Counted from the first letter of the stretch, positions 10,075-17,843 are shown. The stretch is DNA of 64,000 nucleotides from Campylobacter lari (GCF_001017575.1 NZ_CP011372.1:558001-622000), one strand, 5' to 3'. Numbers and translations: made by a program. The notes: generated by a model from the letters alone, not told the origin.

Positions 10075-11286
10075 ATGGCACTCTCTCAAAGTGATATAGA
10101 AGCATTAAAAATAAAGGAAAAACAATACTTAGTTCCGCTCGGTGAGCCAAAAGAGCTTTATTTAAAAATTCATCCTACAGGTAGAAAAGTTTTTCAACTT
10201 AGAGAACAAAAATTAAAAAAATATATAACCATAGGAGAGTTTAGAAAAGGATTGTTAAGTCTTGCAGAAGCTAGAAAAGAAGCGATTAAGATTTTGCAAC
10301 AATTAAGAAGCGGGGATTTTATCGATAATAAGAATAAAAAATTTACATTAAATATGGCAAATGATCATTATATGGAAACTATAGGAAAAAAACTTTCATA
10401 TTTTACTATCAAAAAGGAGCAGGGGACTTTTGTAAAATACATACAGCCTATGCTAGGAGAAAAGCCTATTAATTTGCTAGAAAAGAAAGACTTTCTTCCT
10501 ATTTATGATCATATGAATTCAAAAAATATTTATTCAACTTTAAATAAAAGTATTGCTTTTATTTGCAGAATTTTAGAACTTGCAAGACAAAGAGGAGAAT
10601 TAAAAACTAATATTATTGCAGATTTGAAAGATTTACAAAAGTACTATAGATTAATCAATGATGATTGCAATGTGAAGCATTTTAAAGCTTTGGTAGAAGA
10701 AAAAGAGGTTAAGTTTATGCTCGAATGTATGAAAGAGTATAGGCAAAGAGCTAGGGTTAATGTGAATATTATAAATGCAATTTATTTTACGCTTTTGACA
10801 GCACAAAGAAGTAAAAATATACGATTTGCTAAATGGAGTGAGATAGATTTTGATAATAATCTTTGGGTTATACAAGCTGAAGATATGAAGGTAAAAAGCA
10901 ATGGTGAAAATATTATCCCATTGAATGAATATGCATTAAAAATATTACAAATGCAAAAGATGTTTAATGTAAACAAAGAATATGTGTTTTTTAATTTTGA
11001 TAAATGCATTAGCGATAACTTTGCAAGCAAGTTTTTCAAAATGTATGATTTGAAACATACAATACATGGATTTAGAAGTACTTTTAGGAGTATATGTACA
11101 GAAAAAAGCAACGAGCTTATAAAACTTGGCATAGGCAAAGATATCGCTGAGATGATATTGCACCATGTAAATGGAAGTGAAGTTGAAAGAGCTTATAATA
11201 GAAGTAAGGCCATTGATTTAAGAAAACAGCTTATGAATTGGTATGGCGAATACTTAAATTCCTTGTGTCCATTTGATTTTAAATGA
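10075..11286 (+). CDS. int: Prophage tyrosine integrase (P4-like)
   Basis: A 403-residue phage integrase with an N-terminal DUF4102-type arm-binding domain (GRKVFQLREQ, then GEFRKGLLSLAEARKEA), a SAM-like core-binding domain and a C-terminal catalytic domain. Catalytic residues seen are Arg in TLLTAQRSKNIRF, the HGFRSTF box, His in MILHHVNGS, and the nucleophile Tyr in RAYNRSKAIDLR. I chose ATG 10075 because AAGGGGCG precedes it; a TTG at 10054 is in frame but lacks a site. The gene lies 180 bp from attL and points inward. Its end overlaps the convergent excisionase gene. Confidence 0.95.
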   Translation: MALSQSDIEALKIKEKQYLVPLGEPKELYLKIHPTGRKVFQLREQKLKKYITIGEFRKGLLSLAEARKEAIKILQQLRSGDFIDNKNKKFTLNMANDHYMETIGKKLSYFTIKKEQGTFVKYIQPMLGEKPINLLEKKDFLPIYDHMNSKNIYSTLNKSIAFICRILELARQRGELKTNIIADLKDLQKYYRLINDDCNVKHFKALVEEKEVKFMLECMKEYRQRARVNVNIINAIYFTLLTAQRSKNIRFAKWSEIDFDNNLWVIQAEDMKVKSNGENIIPLNEYALKILQMQKMFNVNKEYVFFNFDKCISDNFASKFFKMYDLKHTIHGFRSTFRSICTEKSNELIKLGIGKDIAEMILHHVNGSEVERAYNRSKAIDLRKQLMNWYGEYLNSLCPFDFK

Positions 11287-11458
11287 TAACTTTTTTAGAT
11301 TTAAACCAATGATCTAGTTCTGTTTTTTTGTACCTGATTGTTTTAACATCAATCTTGTAGTGTGGCATGCCATTGCTTCTTGCTCTAAATTGTTGTAAAG
11401 GGTTTAATCCATACATTTGCTCTACTTGCTTTGGTGTTAAAAATTCTATATTTGACAT
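11279..11458 (-). CDS. xis: AlpA/excisionase-like winged helix-turn-helix protein
   Basis: A 59-residue ORF beginning MSNIEFLTPKQVEQMYG, with RARSNGMPHYKID and KTELDHWF segments. This is the AlpA/MerR-type HTH layout of small excisionases. ATG at 11458 follows AAAGGAAACCCC on the reverse strand. It ends 8 bases inside the 3' end of int, tail to tail. Its place beside int and its size fit a recombination directionality factor. It could also be an AlpA-like activator of int. Confidence 0.75.
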   Translation of the reverse strand: MSNIEFLTPKQVEQMYGLNPLQQFRARSNGMPHYKIDVKTIRYKKTELDHWFKSKKVII

Positions 11459-11468
11459 GGGGTTTCCT

Positions 11469-12128
11469 TTAAATATTGTATTTTATATTGATGATTTTAA
11501 ACAAAATGTCTTTGTATGCATTCCATACTTGTGTATAATCTTCACGACCATCGTTTAACTCTTCATTTTTTACATTTTTCCACCATGATATGCTTTCTTG
11601 TTTGCAACCTATGGCTATATCTTGAGAATTAAAGGATATGGAAAATTTTTCTACTTGTAATGAGCATATGTTTTCCATATCTCCTATGGTATTTGAAATT
11701 AAAGTATTTTTAAAAAATGGATTTGTAATTCTTGTTTTTAAGAAATTGTTTTCTCTTAAATCAGCCCCGCTAAAATCACAATCTATAAATCTAGCAGAAT
11801 TTGAAAAAATGTTTTGTAGCGAGCAATTTTTAAAATTAGTTTCATTTGCAATTACATCTTGCATATAAGCGTTTTTTAAAACAGCATTTGTAAAAACAGC
11901 ATTTGATATAATGCTTGATTGAAAATCGCAACATTGTAAAATGGCATTAGTGAAATCAGCCCCGATTAGATCTAAACTATTAAAATCTACGCCTGTTAAA
12001 TTTTGCTCTTTAAAATTAGCATTTTTTAAAGATATTTTTTGCTTTCTACAAAAATAAAGTAGTTCGCTCAAACTAAATTCAGTTTTTTCTATAATAATAT
12101 TTCCATTTTTGTCATAAATTGTAGCCAT
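11469..12128 (-). CDS. Pentapeptide-repeat protein
   Basis: A 219-residue protein. Residues about 35-140 consist of pentapeptide repeats of A(D/N)LXX type: LKNANFKEQNL, GADFTNAIL, SNAVFTNAVLKNAYM, DFSGADLRENNF. These should form a right-handed quadrilateral beta-helix that can mimic DNA; some relatives inhibit gyrase. A tryptophan-bearing C-terminal tail follows. It sits between the excisionase and a Rha-like gene in the leftward block. Whether it acts on gyrase, a host defence or something else cannot be told. No signal peptide. Confidence 0.85.
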   Translation of the reverse strand: MATIYDKNGNIIIEKTEFSLSELLYFCRKQKISLKNANFKEQNLTGVDFNSLDLIGADFTNAILQCCDFQSSIISNAVFTNAVLKNAYMQDVIANETNFKNCSLQNIFSNSARFIDCDFSGADLRENNFLKTRITNPFFKNTLISNTIGDMENICSLQVEKFSISFNSQDIAIGCKQESISWWKNVKNEELNDGREDYTQVWNAYKDILFKIINIKYNI

Positions 12129-12138
12129 TTTATTTCCT

Positions 12139-12819
12139 TTAGAATTGTTTTTTAAAGAATGGGTGTTTTGAATAAAATTTTTCTATATCATCGTAGTTTT
12201 TATAGTAGTATAATTTGTTTTCTAGTCTTTTTAAGATAGCTTCAAAAACTTCATTTTTTCCTATTTTTTCTGCAAATAAACTAAACTCCCACTCTTTCAT
12301 GCAAAGAATGTTATAATCACGAGCAAGTATTTTCCTAAGCTCTAATAATTCTTCATTGCTAAGTTTTCTTTTAAAGCTTAGCTCGTTTTTATGTTCTAAA
12401 TCATACTTTAAAGCTTTAATCTCATTTTCATATTTTAGCTTTTGCTGTGCTAGTTGAGATTTATAGCCTAAGCTCTGTCTAAAAGCTAGTTTTTGCATTT
12501 GTTCCTGCTCTAAGTTTTTAAGTTTTTCTTTCATTTGATAAAAAGCAAAAACTAAAACTTTTTTAGCATTTCTAACACTTTCGCTATTTTTCATATAAGT
12601 TAAAAGTAGAGTTGCTTGTTGTTCGTTTAGCTCATATATTTTTTTATTTGTTTTTGCTATTTTTTGAAGTGAAAATTCTAACTTTCCAAAACACTCCAAA
12701 TCTTGCTTGTATGTTCTTATAAGCTTTTGCACAGAATTTACATCAACTTTAGATATTGTAGAAATTTTGTCTTGATTTGTAACTAAATAGCCATTTGAAG
12801 AATAAACTAAATCATTCAC
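12139..12819 (-). CDS. Rha-like/antirepressor-type phage regulator (variant N-terminus)
   Basis: A 226-residue protein in three parts: an N-terminal part beginning MNDLVYSSNGYLVTNQD, a charged coiled-coil core (LKNLEQEQMQKLAFRQSLGY onward, about residues 107-175), and an aromatic C-terminus. The core is almost identical to that of the Rha protein at 38753-39478, while both ends differ. I chose the GTG at 12819 because AAGGA lies 7 bases before it; a TTG 18 bases upstream is in frame. The likely promoter has TTGACA at 12881-12876 and TATTAT at 12858-12853. Probable role: DNA-binding regulator of lytic growth. Confidence 0.6.
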   Translation of the reverse strand: MNDLVYSSNGYLVTNQDKISTISKVDVNSVQKLIRTYKQDLECFGKLEFSLQKIAKTNKKIYELNEQQATLLLTYMKNSESVRNAKKVLVFAFYQMKEKLKNLEQEQMQKLAFRQSLGYKSQLAQQKLKYENEIKALKYDLEHKNELSFKRKLSNEELLELRKILARDYNILCMKEWEFSLFAEKIGKNEVFEAILKRLENKLYYYKNYDDIEKFYSKHPFFKKQF

Positions 12820-12852
12820 AATACAATCCTTTTTCAATATTTTATTATTGAA

Positions 12853-12881
12853 ATAATATTATATTAAAAATGATTTGTCAA
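12853..12881 (-). promoter_or_regulatory. Predicted sigma-70 promoter for the Rha-like gene
   Basis: On the reverse strand TTGACA (12881-12876) is followed after 17 bases by TATTAT (12858-12853). A canonical -35 is rare in Campylobacter. The -35 is framed by the dyad AAATGAT...ATCATTT (about 12868-12889), a likely operator. Confidence 0.5.
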
Positions 12882-12949
12882 TATCATTTAATTGCTTTAT
12901 TATAAAAATAAGAATGATATAGTATTGAGATTAAATTAACGCTCGGATT

Positions 12950-13585
12950 TTAAATCCGTTCGTTTTTAATATCATCTATAAAAAGATACATTATGTATTG
13001 ATTTAAAGATATTCCAGCTTTTTCTGCTTTTTTTTCCAATTTACCTTTTAGTTCGCTTGGTATTTTAATCTGTATATTATAACTGCCTTTGCTTTTTTTC
13101 TCTATTGCAGAAAAATGTAAATCAAATATATATTTATAGTTACCTTTAAACCATTCTATCCACATACCTACAGATTTTAAATTAAAAAACAAATTATCAT
13201 TATCTTCTAATTGCCATTCTTTGTATATGTTATACATTTTTTCATAAGGATTGATTTCTTGCATATCTATTTTTAAGCCATAATCTAATAAAAAATCATC
13301 AATTTTTTCTTTGAATTCTTCTTCTGATACAATCAATGTTGGTCTTAGATATTTTATAATTTTAGAAGATAATTCATTTACTATATTATCAAATGGTTCT
13401 TTTTTTGTTCTTCCTAAAAAACTATCTTTAATACTATATAAAAAGTTAAGGGCTTGTAGCATTTGTTCTTGATTAAGCTCAAACTTATCATTTACTATAT
13501 CTATACTTTCTGCTATAACACCTTCATCACCTGCTGAGGTCTCATCTTTAAATATTTCTTTTCTATATTTTTCTAAGTTTTCCAT
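12950..13585 (-). CDS. Ribbon-helix-helix C-terminal protein of unknown function
   Basis: A 211-residue protein. The last 45 residues (YNIQIKIPSELKGKLEKKAE then GISLNQYIMYLF) form a clear MetJ/Arc ribbon-helix-helix motif like that at the end of HicB antitoxins. The first 150 residues are helical and acidic, and not recognised. ATG 13585 is preceded by AGGAAAATA; a further in-frame ATG at 13621 lacks such a site. No HicA-like toxin is next to it. It probably binds DNA as a dimer and regulates the leftward block. Confidence 0.6.
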   Translation of the reverse strand: MENLEKYRKEIFKDETSAGDEGVIAESIDIVNDKFELNQEQMLQALNFLYSIKDSFLGRTKKEPFDNIVNELSSKIIKYLRPTLIVSEEEFKEKIDDFLLDYGLKIDMQEINPYEKMYNIYKEWQLEDNDNLFFNLKSVGMWIEWFKGNYKYIFDLHFSAIEKKSKGSYNIQIKIPSELKGKLEKKAEKAGISLNQYIMYLFIDDIKNERI

Positions 13586-13676
13586 TATTTTCCTTTTTTT
13601 TATTTTTGATAATTTTATCAAAAAGTATTTTTATAAACAACTTCTTTGTTTGTACATTTGAAGATTTTAGTATGTT

Positions 13677-13867
13677 TTATCTATAAAATTTAAAAATCCT
13701 TTTACATTTTTCAAGATTATCTTTTGAGAAAATTTCAAGAATAAATAATCCTATGATAATTGCACAAATCCCAAGAAATGCAAAAGTTAAAGCTAATATT
13801 GAGATAATATAATATTAAAAGCTTTTGAGAGAGCATTTAAAGCAGATCTTGTTGTTTTTGTAATCAT
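13677..13867 (-). pseudogene. Frameshifted small membrane-protein gene
   Basis: An ATG at 13867 overlaps the upstream stop (ATGA) and reads 24 residues (MITKTTRSALNALSKAF...) to a TAG. Another frame then continues with a convincing membrane helix (LALTFAFLGICAIIIGLFI) and basic tail to the stop at 13677-13679, with no start of its own. The join falls in a TATTATATTAT stretch, so a slip there would restore about 62 residues. It could be a decayed gene, a sequencing error, or programmed slippage. Confidence 0.45.
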
Positions 13868-14526
13868 AGCTTGCAACCCTCATAATCAGCTTTATAGATT
13901 TTTTTAACTTTATAGTCTATCTGTAAATTAGTTTCTATTTCTTTACAATTTATAAACCAGAAGTTTTTATCTTCTTGCGTTAATCTACAAATAATTGAAT
14001 TTCCCAAAAGCCCAAAATCTTTAGATGCATTGCTAATAGCTTCATCTTTGTTAAAAGCACATAGTTTATTTACAAACTTCTTTAACTCATTATCGTAATA
14101 TCCTGTGCGACTTTCAATCTCTTTTATAGTTTCAATCATACATTTATAGAAATCAAAATTTAGTCTAAAAGATATACATTCTAATATATAAATTAAATGA
14201 TATAAATATTTATTAGAACTATCATCAAGCAAATCATCGGTTTCTGAGATAAAGCTATAAATTTTAAACACTACACTTTCAGCAAAGTAATACTTTTTTA
14301 ACTCTTTATATTTTTTATATCTAATATTGAATGAATTTAAGTAAAGTATTGCAATATCACAAAGTGCTTTTACTTTTTCTAAGTCATCTTTTGCCTTAAA
14401 ATATTCACTAATTTTTTCAAAAACATTACCTAAAAACTCTGCTTGTTGATTTTCATAGGTTAAATATCTTACTTCTCTATATTTTGCTAATCTTTCTTTA
14501 ATTTCGTTAAATTGTTCTCTTGTCAT
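13864..14526 (-). CDS. Possible MazG-like nucleotide pyrophosphohydrolase
   Basis: A 220-residue soluble protein. The segment EYFKAKDDLEKVKALCDIAIL (about residues 38-58) resembles the E/D-rich helix of phage MazG-like dNTP pyrophosphohydrolases, which trim nucleotide pools. A second acidic helix could complete the metal site, but I cannot align a full E-x2-E...E-x2-D set with certainty. Start ATG 14526 overlaps the stop of the preceding small gene (ATGA), and its stop overlaps the next start. It belongs to the recombination/metabolism operon. Confidence 0.4.
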   Translation of the reverse strand: MTREQFNEIKERLAKYREVRYLTYENQQAEFLGNVFEKISEYFKAKDDLEKVKALCDIAILYLNSFNIRYKKYKELKKYYFAESVVFKIYSFISETDDLLDDSSNKYLYHLIYILECISFRLNFDFYKCMIETIKEIESRTGYYDNELKKFVNKLCAFNKDEAISNASKDFGLLGNSIICRLTQEDKNFWFINCKEIETNLQIDYKVKKIYKADYEGCKL

Positions 14527-14705
14527 TTTTCGCCTTTCAATAATTCTTTTGCTTTTATCAAGAGTTTTTTTAAGTCATCTAAGTTAGATCTTAATTCATC
14601 CTCATCACACTCTTCCATGTAGTCAATCAACTCTAAGCATTCTTTGTTAATTAAAGCCAAAGCTCTTGCGTGTTCTATGGCTGTGTTAATTTTTTCTTTT
14701 AACAT
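14523..14705 (-). CDS. Small helical hypothetical protein
   Basis: A 60-residue acidic helical protein (MLKEKINTAIEHARALALIN, then a Glu/Asp-rich YMEECDEDELRSNLDDLKK segment). No domain recognised. It overlaps the next gene by 4 bases and follows the SSB-like gene by 11 bases, so it is part of the same leftward operon. Confidence 0.65.
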   Translation of the reverse strand: MLKEKINTAIEHARALALINKECLELIDYMEECDEDELRSNLDDLKKLLIKAKELLKGEK

Positions 14706-14716
14706 TTTTACTTACT

Positions 14717-15412
14717 TTAAAATGGAAGCTCACCATCATCTTCTAAAGTGGCATCTAAAGTATGAATTTGTTGAGGTTTTTGATTAAAATTTTGTGCATA
14801 TGGATTAAATGAAATGCTTTGAGCTTGAAACTCATTTTGCTCTTGTGGTAATTTTTTATGTTTGGCTTTAAAGTTTTTATATACAACTGGCTCTTTTTGG
14901 TTTTTAAATTCATCAAGACTTTGCAGTTTTGAGTTAAAAATTCTACTAAGTACTATTTTATTTTCAACTTGATTGTTTTTATTTAAAAACTCTTCTGTGT
15001 CAAAACCCAAAAGCAAAGTTTTATTTGTTAGCTCATCAAGACTTGTAGCTTCTGTTTCTTTTCCGTAGATATTTGCTTTTGTTTTTTTGCTAAGATCAAG
15101 TTCTTCTATACCTAAAAATAGCATTATTGCGTTAAGTTGTCTAAAGCCTAAGTAGCTTTCCTTTTCGCCTTTTGAAGTTGTGTATGTAAAATCTCCATTC
15201 TTTGCAATAAATAAATTAAAATCAGCTAATTTATTGTGTTTTTGGCATACAAATTCACATTTTACAAAAGTATTTGTATGGCCTGTGTTGCCGATAGTAT
15301 CATATAAGAATATTTTTCTAAAATAGCCACCATATAAACCACCTTCGTTTAAATATTCAAGTAGTGGCTGATAATTTGCCACTTCATAATTTGCTTTAAA
15401 TGTTGGTATCAT
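14717..15412 (-). CDS. Single-stranded DNA-binding-like protein
   Basis: A 231-residue protein ending in ATLEDDGELPF, an acidic tail closing with Pro-Phe like the C-terminal tip of SSB proteins that recruits repair enzymes. A Gln/Asn/Pro-rich linker (about 175-215) precedes the tip, again SSB-like. The N-terminal domain is not recognisable as a classic OB fold by eye. It overlaps the annealase gene by 17 bases and follows a YqaJ nuclease, so it very probably coats ssDNA during phage recombination or replication. Confidence 0.65.
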   Translation of the reverse strand: MIPTFKANYEVANYQPLLEYLNEGGLYGGYFRKIFLYDTIGNTGHTNTFVKCEFVCQKHNKLADFNLFIAKNGDFTYTTSKGEKESYLGFRQLNAIMLFLGIEELDLSKKTKANIYGKETEATSLDELTNKTLLLGFDTEEFLNKNNQVENKIVLSRIFNSKLQSLDEFKNQKEPVVYKNFKAKHKKLPQEQNEFQAQSISFNPYAQNFNQKPQQIHTLDATLEDDGELPF

Positions 15413-16112
15413 TTTTTAGTCCTTGTTTAAGTTCGAATATTTTATTTTTATCATCTAACAATTCTTTTATTTTCTCTCTTGTAAAGATATTGTTGTTTTT
15501 GATAAATGCATTTTGTTCTTCTTTATTTAAACCCATATCCTCTAATGTTTTTCTTAGTTCAAGCCCAAGTTTTTTTAGCTCATTTGCTTCATCTTTTATT
15601 AGCGTTGCTTTAGTATTGTTATAGTCTTTGATAGTATCTAATTCACTCTCATCTAACATTCCAAGACCGCAAATACTTAAAGTAACGCGCCTTTTAGCTT
15701 TAGTTATGGCTTTCATTAAAGCATTTGCTAGGTTATCTCCGCCCAAATTTTTAATATTTAAAGCTCCTGTGTCGCAATCTGTTCTACCATCTGGAGTGCT
15801 AGCATAAACCGTAACCATATAAATATCTCCAATTTGATTAGCTTCTGTTTTAGTGATAGATACTTTATGGATTTGTCTTAACTGATCTGTTGCTGTTTTT
15901 GTTGCATAAAGAGTTAATTTGCCATTAAGTATAATGTACTCAAAAGGCTTAGTTAACATATTGATGCCTAAACTATCGCAAATACTTTTTACATAAGAAG
16001 TTCTTTCTTCATCACTTAATTTTGATAAATCTCCTTTAACTAGCGCTAATTCATATGGATTAAAGTTAAAATTATTTTTTTGTGTTTTTTCAGCTACTAC
16101 TAATTCGCTCAT
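15396..16112 (-). CDS. Probable single-strand annealing protein (RecT/ERF-like)
   Basis: A 238-residue protein with LNGKLTLYATKTATDQLRQI, a strand pair ending GRTDCDTGALNIKNLGGDN, and the helix MKAITKAKRRVTLSICGLGM followed by DESELDTI. This last motif is common in phage proteins annotated as RecT/ERF-superfamily recombinases. It sits between a YqaJ-type exonuclease and an SSB-like protein, the usual three-part annealing cassette. The C-terminal third is a helical tail. The exact family (RecT, ERF or Sak-like) needs profile comparison. Confidence 0.6.
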   Translation of the reverse strand: MSELVVAEKTQKNNFNFNPYELALVKGDLSKLSDEERTSYVKSICDSLGINMLTKPFEYIILNGKLTLYATKTATDQLRQIHKVSITKTEANQIGDIYMVTVYASTPDGRTDCDTGALNIKNLGGDNLANALMKAITKAKRRVTLSICGLGMLDESELDTIKDYNNTKATLIKDEANELKKLGLELRKTLEDMGLNKEEQNAFIKNNNIFTREKIKELLDDKNKIFELKQGLKNDTNI

Positions 16113-16113
16113 T

Positions 16114-16974
16114 TTATGCTCCTTTTTTGATTTTTAAACACATTGAGGTACTTTGTTTTATATATTCTTTTGGGATTTCTAATTTAGTAAAATCTAAAAA
16201 GCCTTTATAATCAATCGTTGTTCTATTTTGCGGATAAACACTAATATCCAAACATTTAACTTTCTCGCCATTTGCTAGCTCTATAAATTCTTTTTTAAGA
16301 GCTTCTAGTTTTTCTTTTATAGGCTTCATTGTGCTTTCAAGTCTAATTATTTCTAAGGCCAATTCTTTTGCATGAGCATCATTAAGTTCTTTGTAGTCGC
16401 TTTTTTGATTAACGAGATAATCTTTTATAAACTCATCTATTTTTCTAAGCATAAAATCTTGATATTCCTTATCGCTTTTAACAACACAATAAGTCAAATC
16501 ATCATTCTCATTTAAGACTGCAAAAACACATTTTTCAAAACCACCTACAAAAAGTTGAAATTGGACTTGAGCGTAGTATTTTGGGCTAGGTTTTTTAAAT
16601 TTTAACACTTGCTCGTATTCTTCGTTGTTAGTTGAGTATTTAAACTCGTATATTGTTTTTTCATCATCTATACCATCTAAAGAAGCCATAAAAAGATCAT
16701 TTTCTAAGCTTTGAATAACAATAGGAGTTATATCTTTTCCTATCATAAATTCCATTTTTGCTCTGATTAATTCCTCATACTCTCTACCTTTTTGCATGGC
16801 TTTATTGGTATATGGCTCAAAAAGTCCTTGTATAAGTTCTTTTGCCTTTTCTTTGCTTAAAAAAGCACCTTTTTCACCAATGCAAGAAGCGACTATACTA
16901 GCTGTGATTTTTCCTTTTCTAAACTCAAGCCATTCTTTAGAGCCTTGTTCTAATTCTATGATTTTATATTTCAT
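16114..16974 (-). CDS. YqaJ-type viral exonuclease
   Basis: A 286-residue PD-(D/E)xK exonuclease of the YqaJ/lambda-exo type. It has EQGSKEWLEFRKGKITAS at the N-terminus, the AMQKGREYEE helix, and the core SLDGIDDEKTIYEFKYS giving D...E-x-K (about residues 93-112), then YYAQVQFQLFVGG. It would chew 5' ends of duplex DNA and hand the strand to the annealase 1 base downstream. A helical C-terminal extension follows the nuclease. Its start overlaps the preceding small gene by 11 bases. Confidence 0.85.
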   Translation of the reverse strand: MKYKIIELEQGSKEWLEFRKGKITASIVASCIGEKGAFLSKEKAKELIQGLFEPYTNKAMQKGREYEELIRAKMEFMIGKDITPIVIQSLENDLFMASLDGIDDEKTIYEFKYSTNNEEYEQVLKFKKPSPKYYAQVQFQLFVGGFEKCVFAVLNENDDLTYCVVKSDKEYQDFMLRKIDEFIKDYLVNQKSDYKELNDAHAKELALEIIRLESTMKPIKEKLEALKKEFIELANGEKVKCLDISVYPQNRTTIDYKGFLDFTKLEIPKEYIKQSTSMCLKIKKGA

Positions 16975-17218
16975 TTGTTTTCTCCTTTAGTGTTTTTATT
17001 TTTTTAATTGCTAATTCTTCAGCGTTATCCATAGCTATAAGCCCTAACTCATCAAGTATTTTTATTTTAAAAGAGTGAAGTTTTCTAAGCTCTTTTTCTT
17101 TTTCTTCTAAAGCTAATAAGCTTTGATTGATTGCCTTGTTTTTAAGCCTGATATGATGCTGGGCTTTGAAAAGCTTTATTTTTAAATCATCATCTTTTTT
17201 GAAAAATAACAACATCAA
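16964..17218 (-). CDS. Small coiled-coil hypothetical protein
   Basis: An 84-residue Lys/Glu-rich coiled-coil protein, with heptad-like leucines in LLALEEKEKELRKLHSFKI. It overlaps both neighbours (ATGA with the gene before; 11 bases with the YqaJ gene), so it is translated in the recombination operon. No family recognised. Confidence 0.6.
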   Translation of the reverse strand: MMLLFFKKDDDLKIKLFKAQHHIRLKNKAINQSLLALEEKEKELRKLHSFKIKILDELGLIAMDNAEELAIKKIKTLKEKTNEI

Positions 17219-17418
17219 AGTTCCTTTGTTAATAAGCTTAATAGTTTAATGTTTTCAAATTCTATAGCCATTCTTAAGTTATTTTCACTTTTAAATAAGT
17301 CTTTGGCTTCTTTTAGTTTTTCTTCTAATAAAACTATTTTCTTTTTATATTCGCTGACTTCATTTGCATAATCATCAAAACGAACGTATGCCTTTTTGTT
17401 TATTACTTCTGCTCTCAT
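17215..17418 (-). CDS. Small coiled-coil hypothetical protein, first gene of the recombination operon
   Basis: A 67-residue protein beginning MRAEVINKKAYVRFDDY, then a coiled coil (KKIVLLEEKLKEAKDLF). I chose ATG 17418 because GAAAGGAATATC precedes it; an upstream in-frame ATG at 17463 has no site. One arm of a long inverted repeat (17437-17460) lies only 18 bases before the start, so a leader hairpin could affect expression of the operon. Confidence 0.6.
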   Translation of the reverse strand: MRAEVINKKAYVRFDDYANEVSEYKKKIVLLEEKLKEAKDLFKSENNLRMAIEFENIKLLSLLTKEL

Positions 17419-17436
17419 TGATATTCCTTTCAAAAT

Positions 17437-17576
17437 CTTTATACTCAAAAGAGCGCAAAGCAAAAAGGAAAAAATATGTCTTATTGTTTATAATTAAGGA
17501 GTAATCGCAATGAAAAAAACTTAATGAATGTGATGTAAAATCAAAACAAAAACCTTTGCGCTCATTTGAGTATAAA
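17437..17576. repeat. Long inverted repeat with inward-facing promoter-like arms
   Basis: Arm 1 (17437-17460) and arm 2 (17554-17576) are reverse complements over 23 bases with one mismatch, separated by 93 bases. Each arm reads inward as CTTTATACTCAAA then GAGCGCAAAG or a near copy, so each carries a TATACT -10-like box pointing at the other. The loop has AAGGAG before a 4-codon ORF (ATG at 17510). Possibly two overlapping RNAs, or a leader hairpin of the operon to the left. Confidence 0.6.
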
Positions 17577-17620
17577 AAGGGGTTTAAGAAAGCCGAGTAA
17601 ATCCGCAAATCTCGGTATTG

Positions 17621-17626
17621 TATAAT
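17621..17626 (+). promoter_or_regulatory. Predicted rightward -10 box, antisense to the micro-peptide mRNA
   Basis: TATAAT within TTGTATAATTGTTTAAG. A transcript from about 17633 would run rightward across 17681-17764, antisense to the whole 22-residue peptide ORF and its ribosome site. A CCGAG/CTCGG hairpin (17593-17615) lies just upstream. Confidence 0.5.
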
Positions 17627-17680
17627 TGTTTAAGTTTATGCTAAGCGGATTTAGTTAAAATTTATCTGTGTTAAAAAGTA

Positions 17681-17749
17681 TTAGAGTTTTATAAGCTCTC
17701 TAATTAGCTCTAAGATTAAGATTAAAATTGTTAAAATTTTATCTAACAT
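17681..17749 (-). CDS. Hydrophobic 22-residue peptide, candidate type I toxin
   Basis: ATG at 17749 is preceded by AAAGGAGG with 7-base spacing, one of the best ribosome sites in the window. The peptide starts MLDKILTILILILELIRE and is almost entirely Leu/Ile with spaced charges, predicting one amphipathic membrane helix, as in TisB-type toxins. A -10 box (17807-17802) gives a leader of about 47 nt. A convergent -10 box at 17621 would produce antisense RNA. No similarity to a named family is claimed. Confidence 0.55.
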   Translation of the reverse strand: MLDKILTILILILELIRELIKL

Positions 17750-17801
17750 TTTAGAGCCTCCTTTCTCAACACCGAGATAAGTTAGCAACTTAAACTTTAT
17801 A

Positions 17802-17807
17802 ATTATA
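17802..17807 (-). promoter_or_regulatory. Predicted leftward -10 box of the micro-peptide gene
   Basis: Reverse strand TTTGTATAATTATAAAG; TATAAT at 17807-17802 predicts a start near 17796. It shares TTGTATAATT with the opposing box at 17621. Confidence 0.5.
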
Positions 17808-17843
17808 CAAAATTTTTCTTAAACCCTTAGTTTTCTGTCATTT

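Noticed and set aside
13864-14526. Firm MazG assignment
   Set aside because: One helix fits well, but the complete metal-binding set could not be traced by eye, so it is kept as tentative.
17510-17524. Four-codon ORF in the inverted-repeat loop as a gene
   Set aside because: The AAGGAG site is good, but four codons give no usable coding evidence; mentioned only as part of the repeat.
17375-17608. 77-codon leftward frame across the inverted repeat
   Set aside because: It overlaps the better-supported small gene at 17215-17418 in another frame, has no ribosome site, and follows the repeat symmetry.
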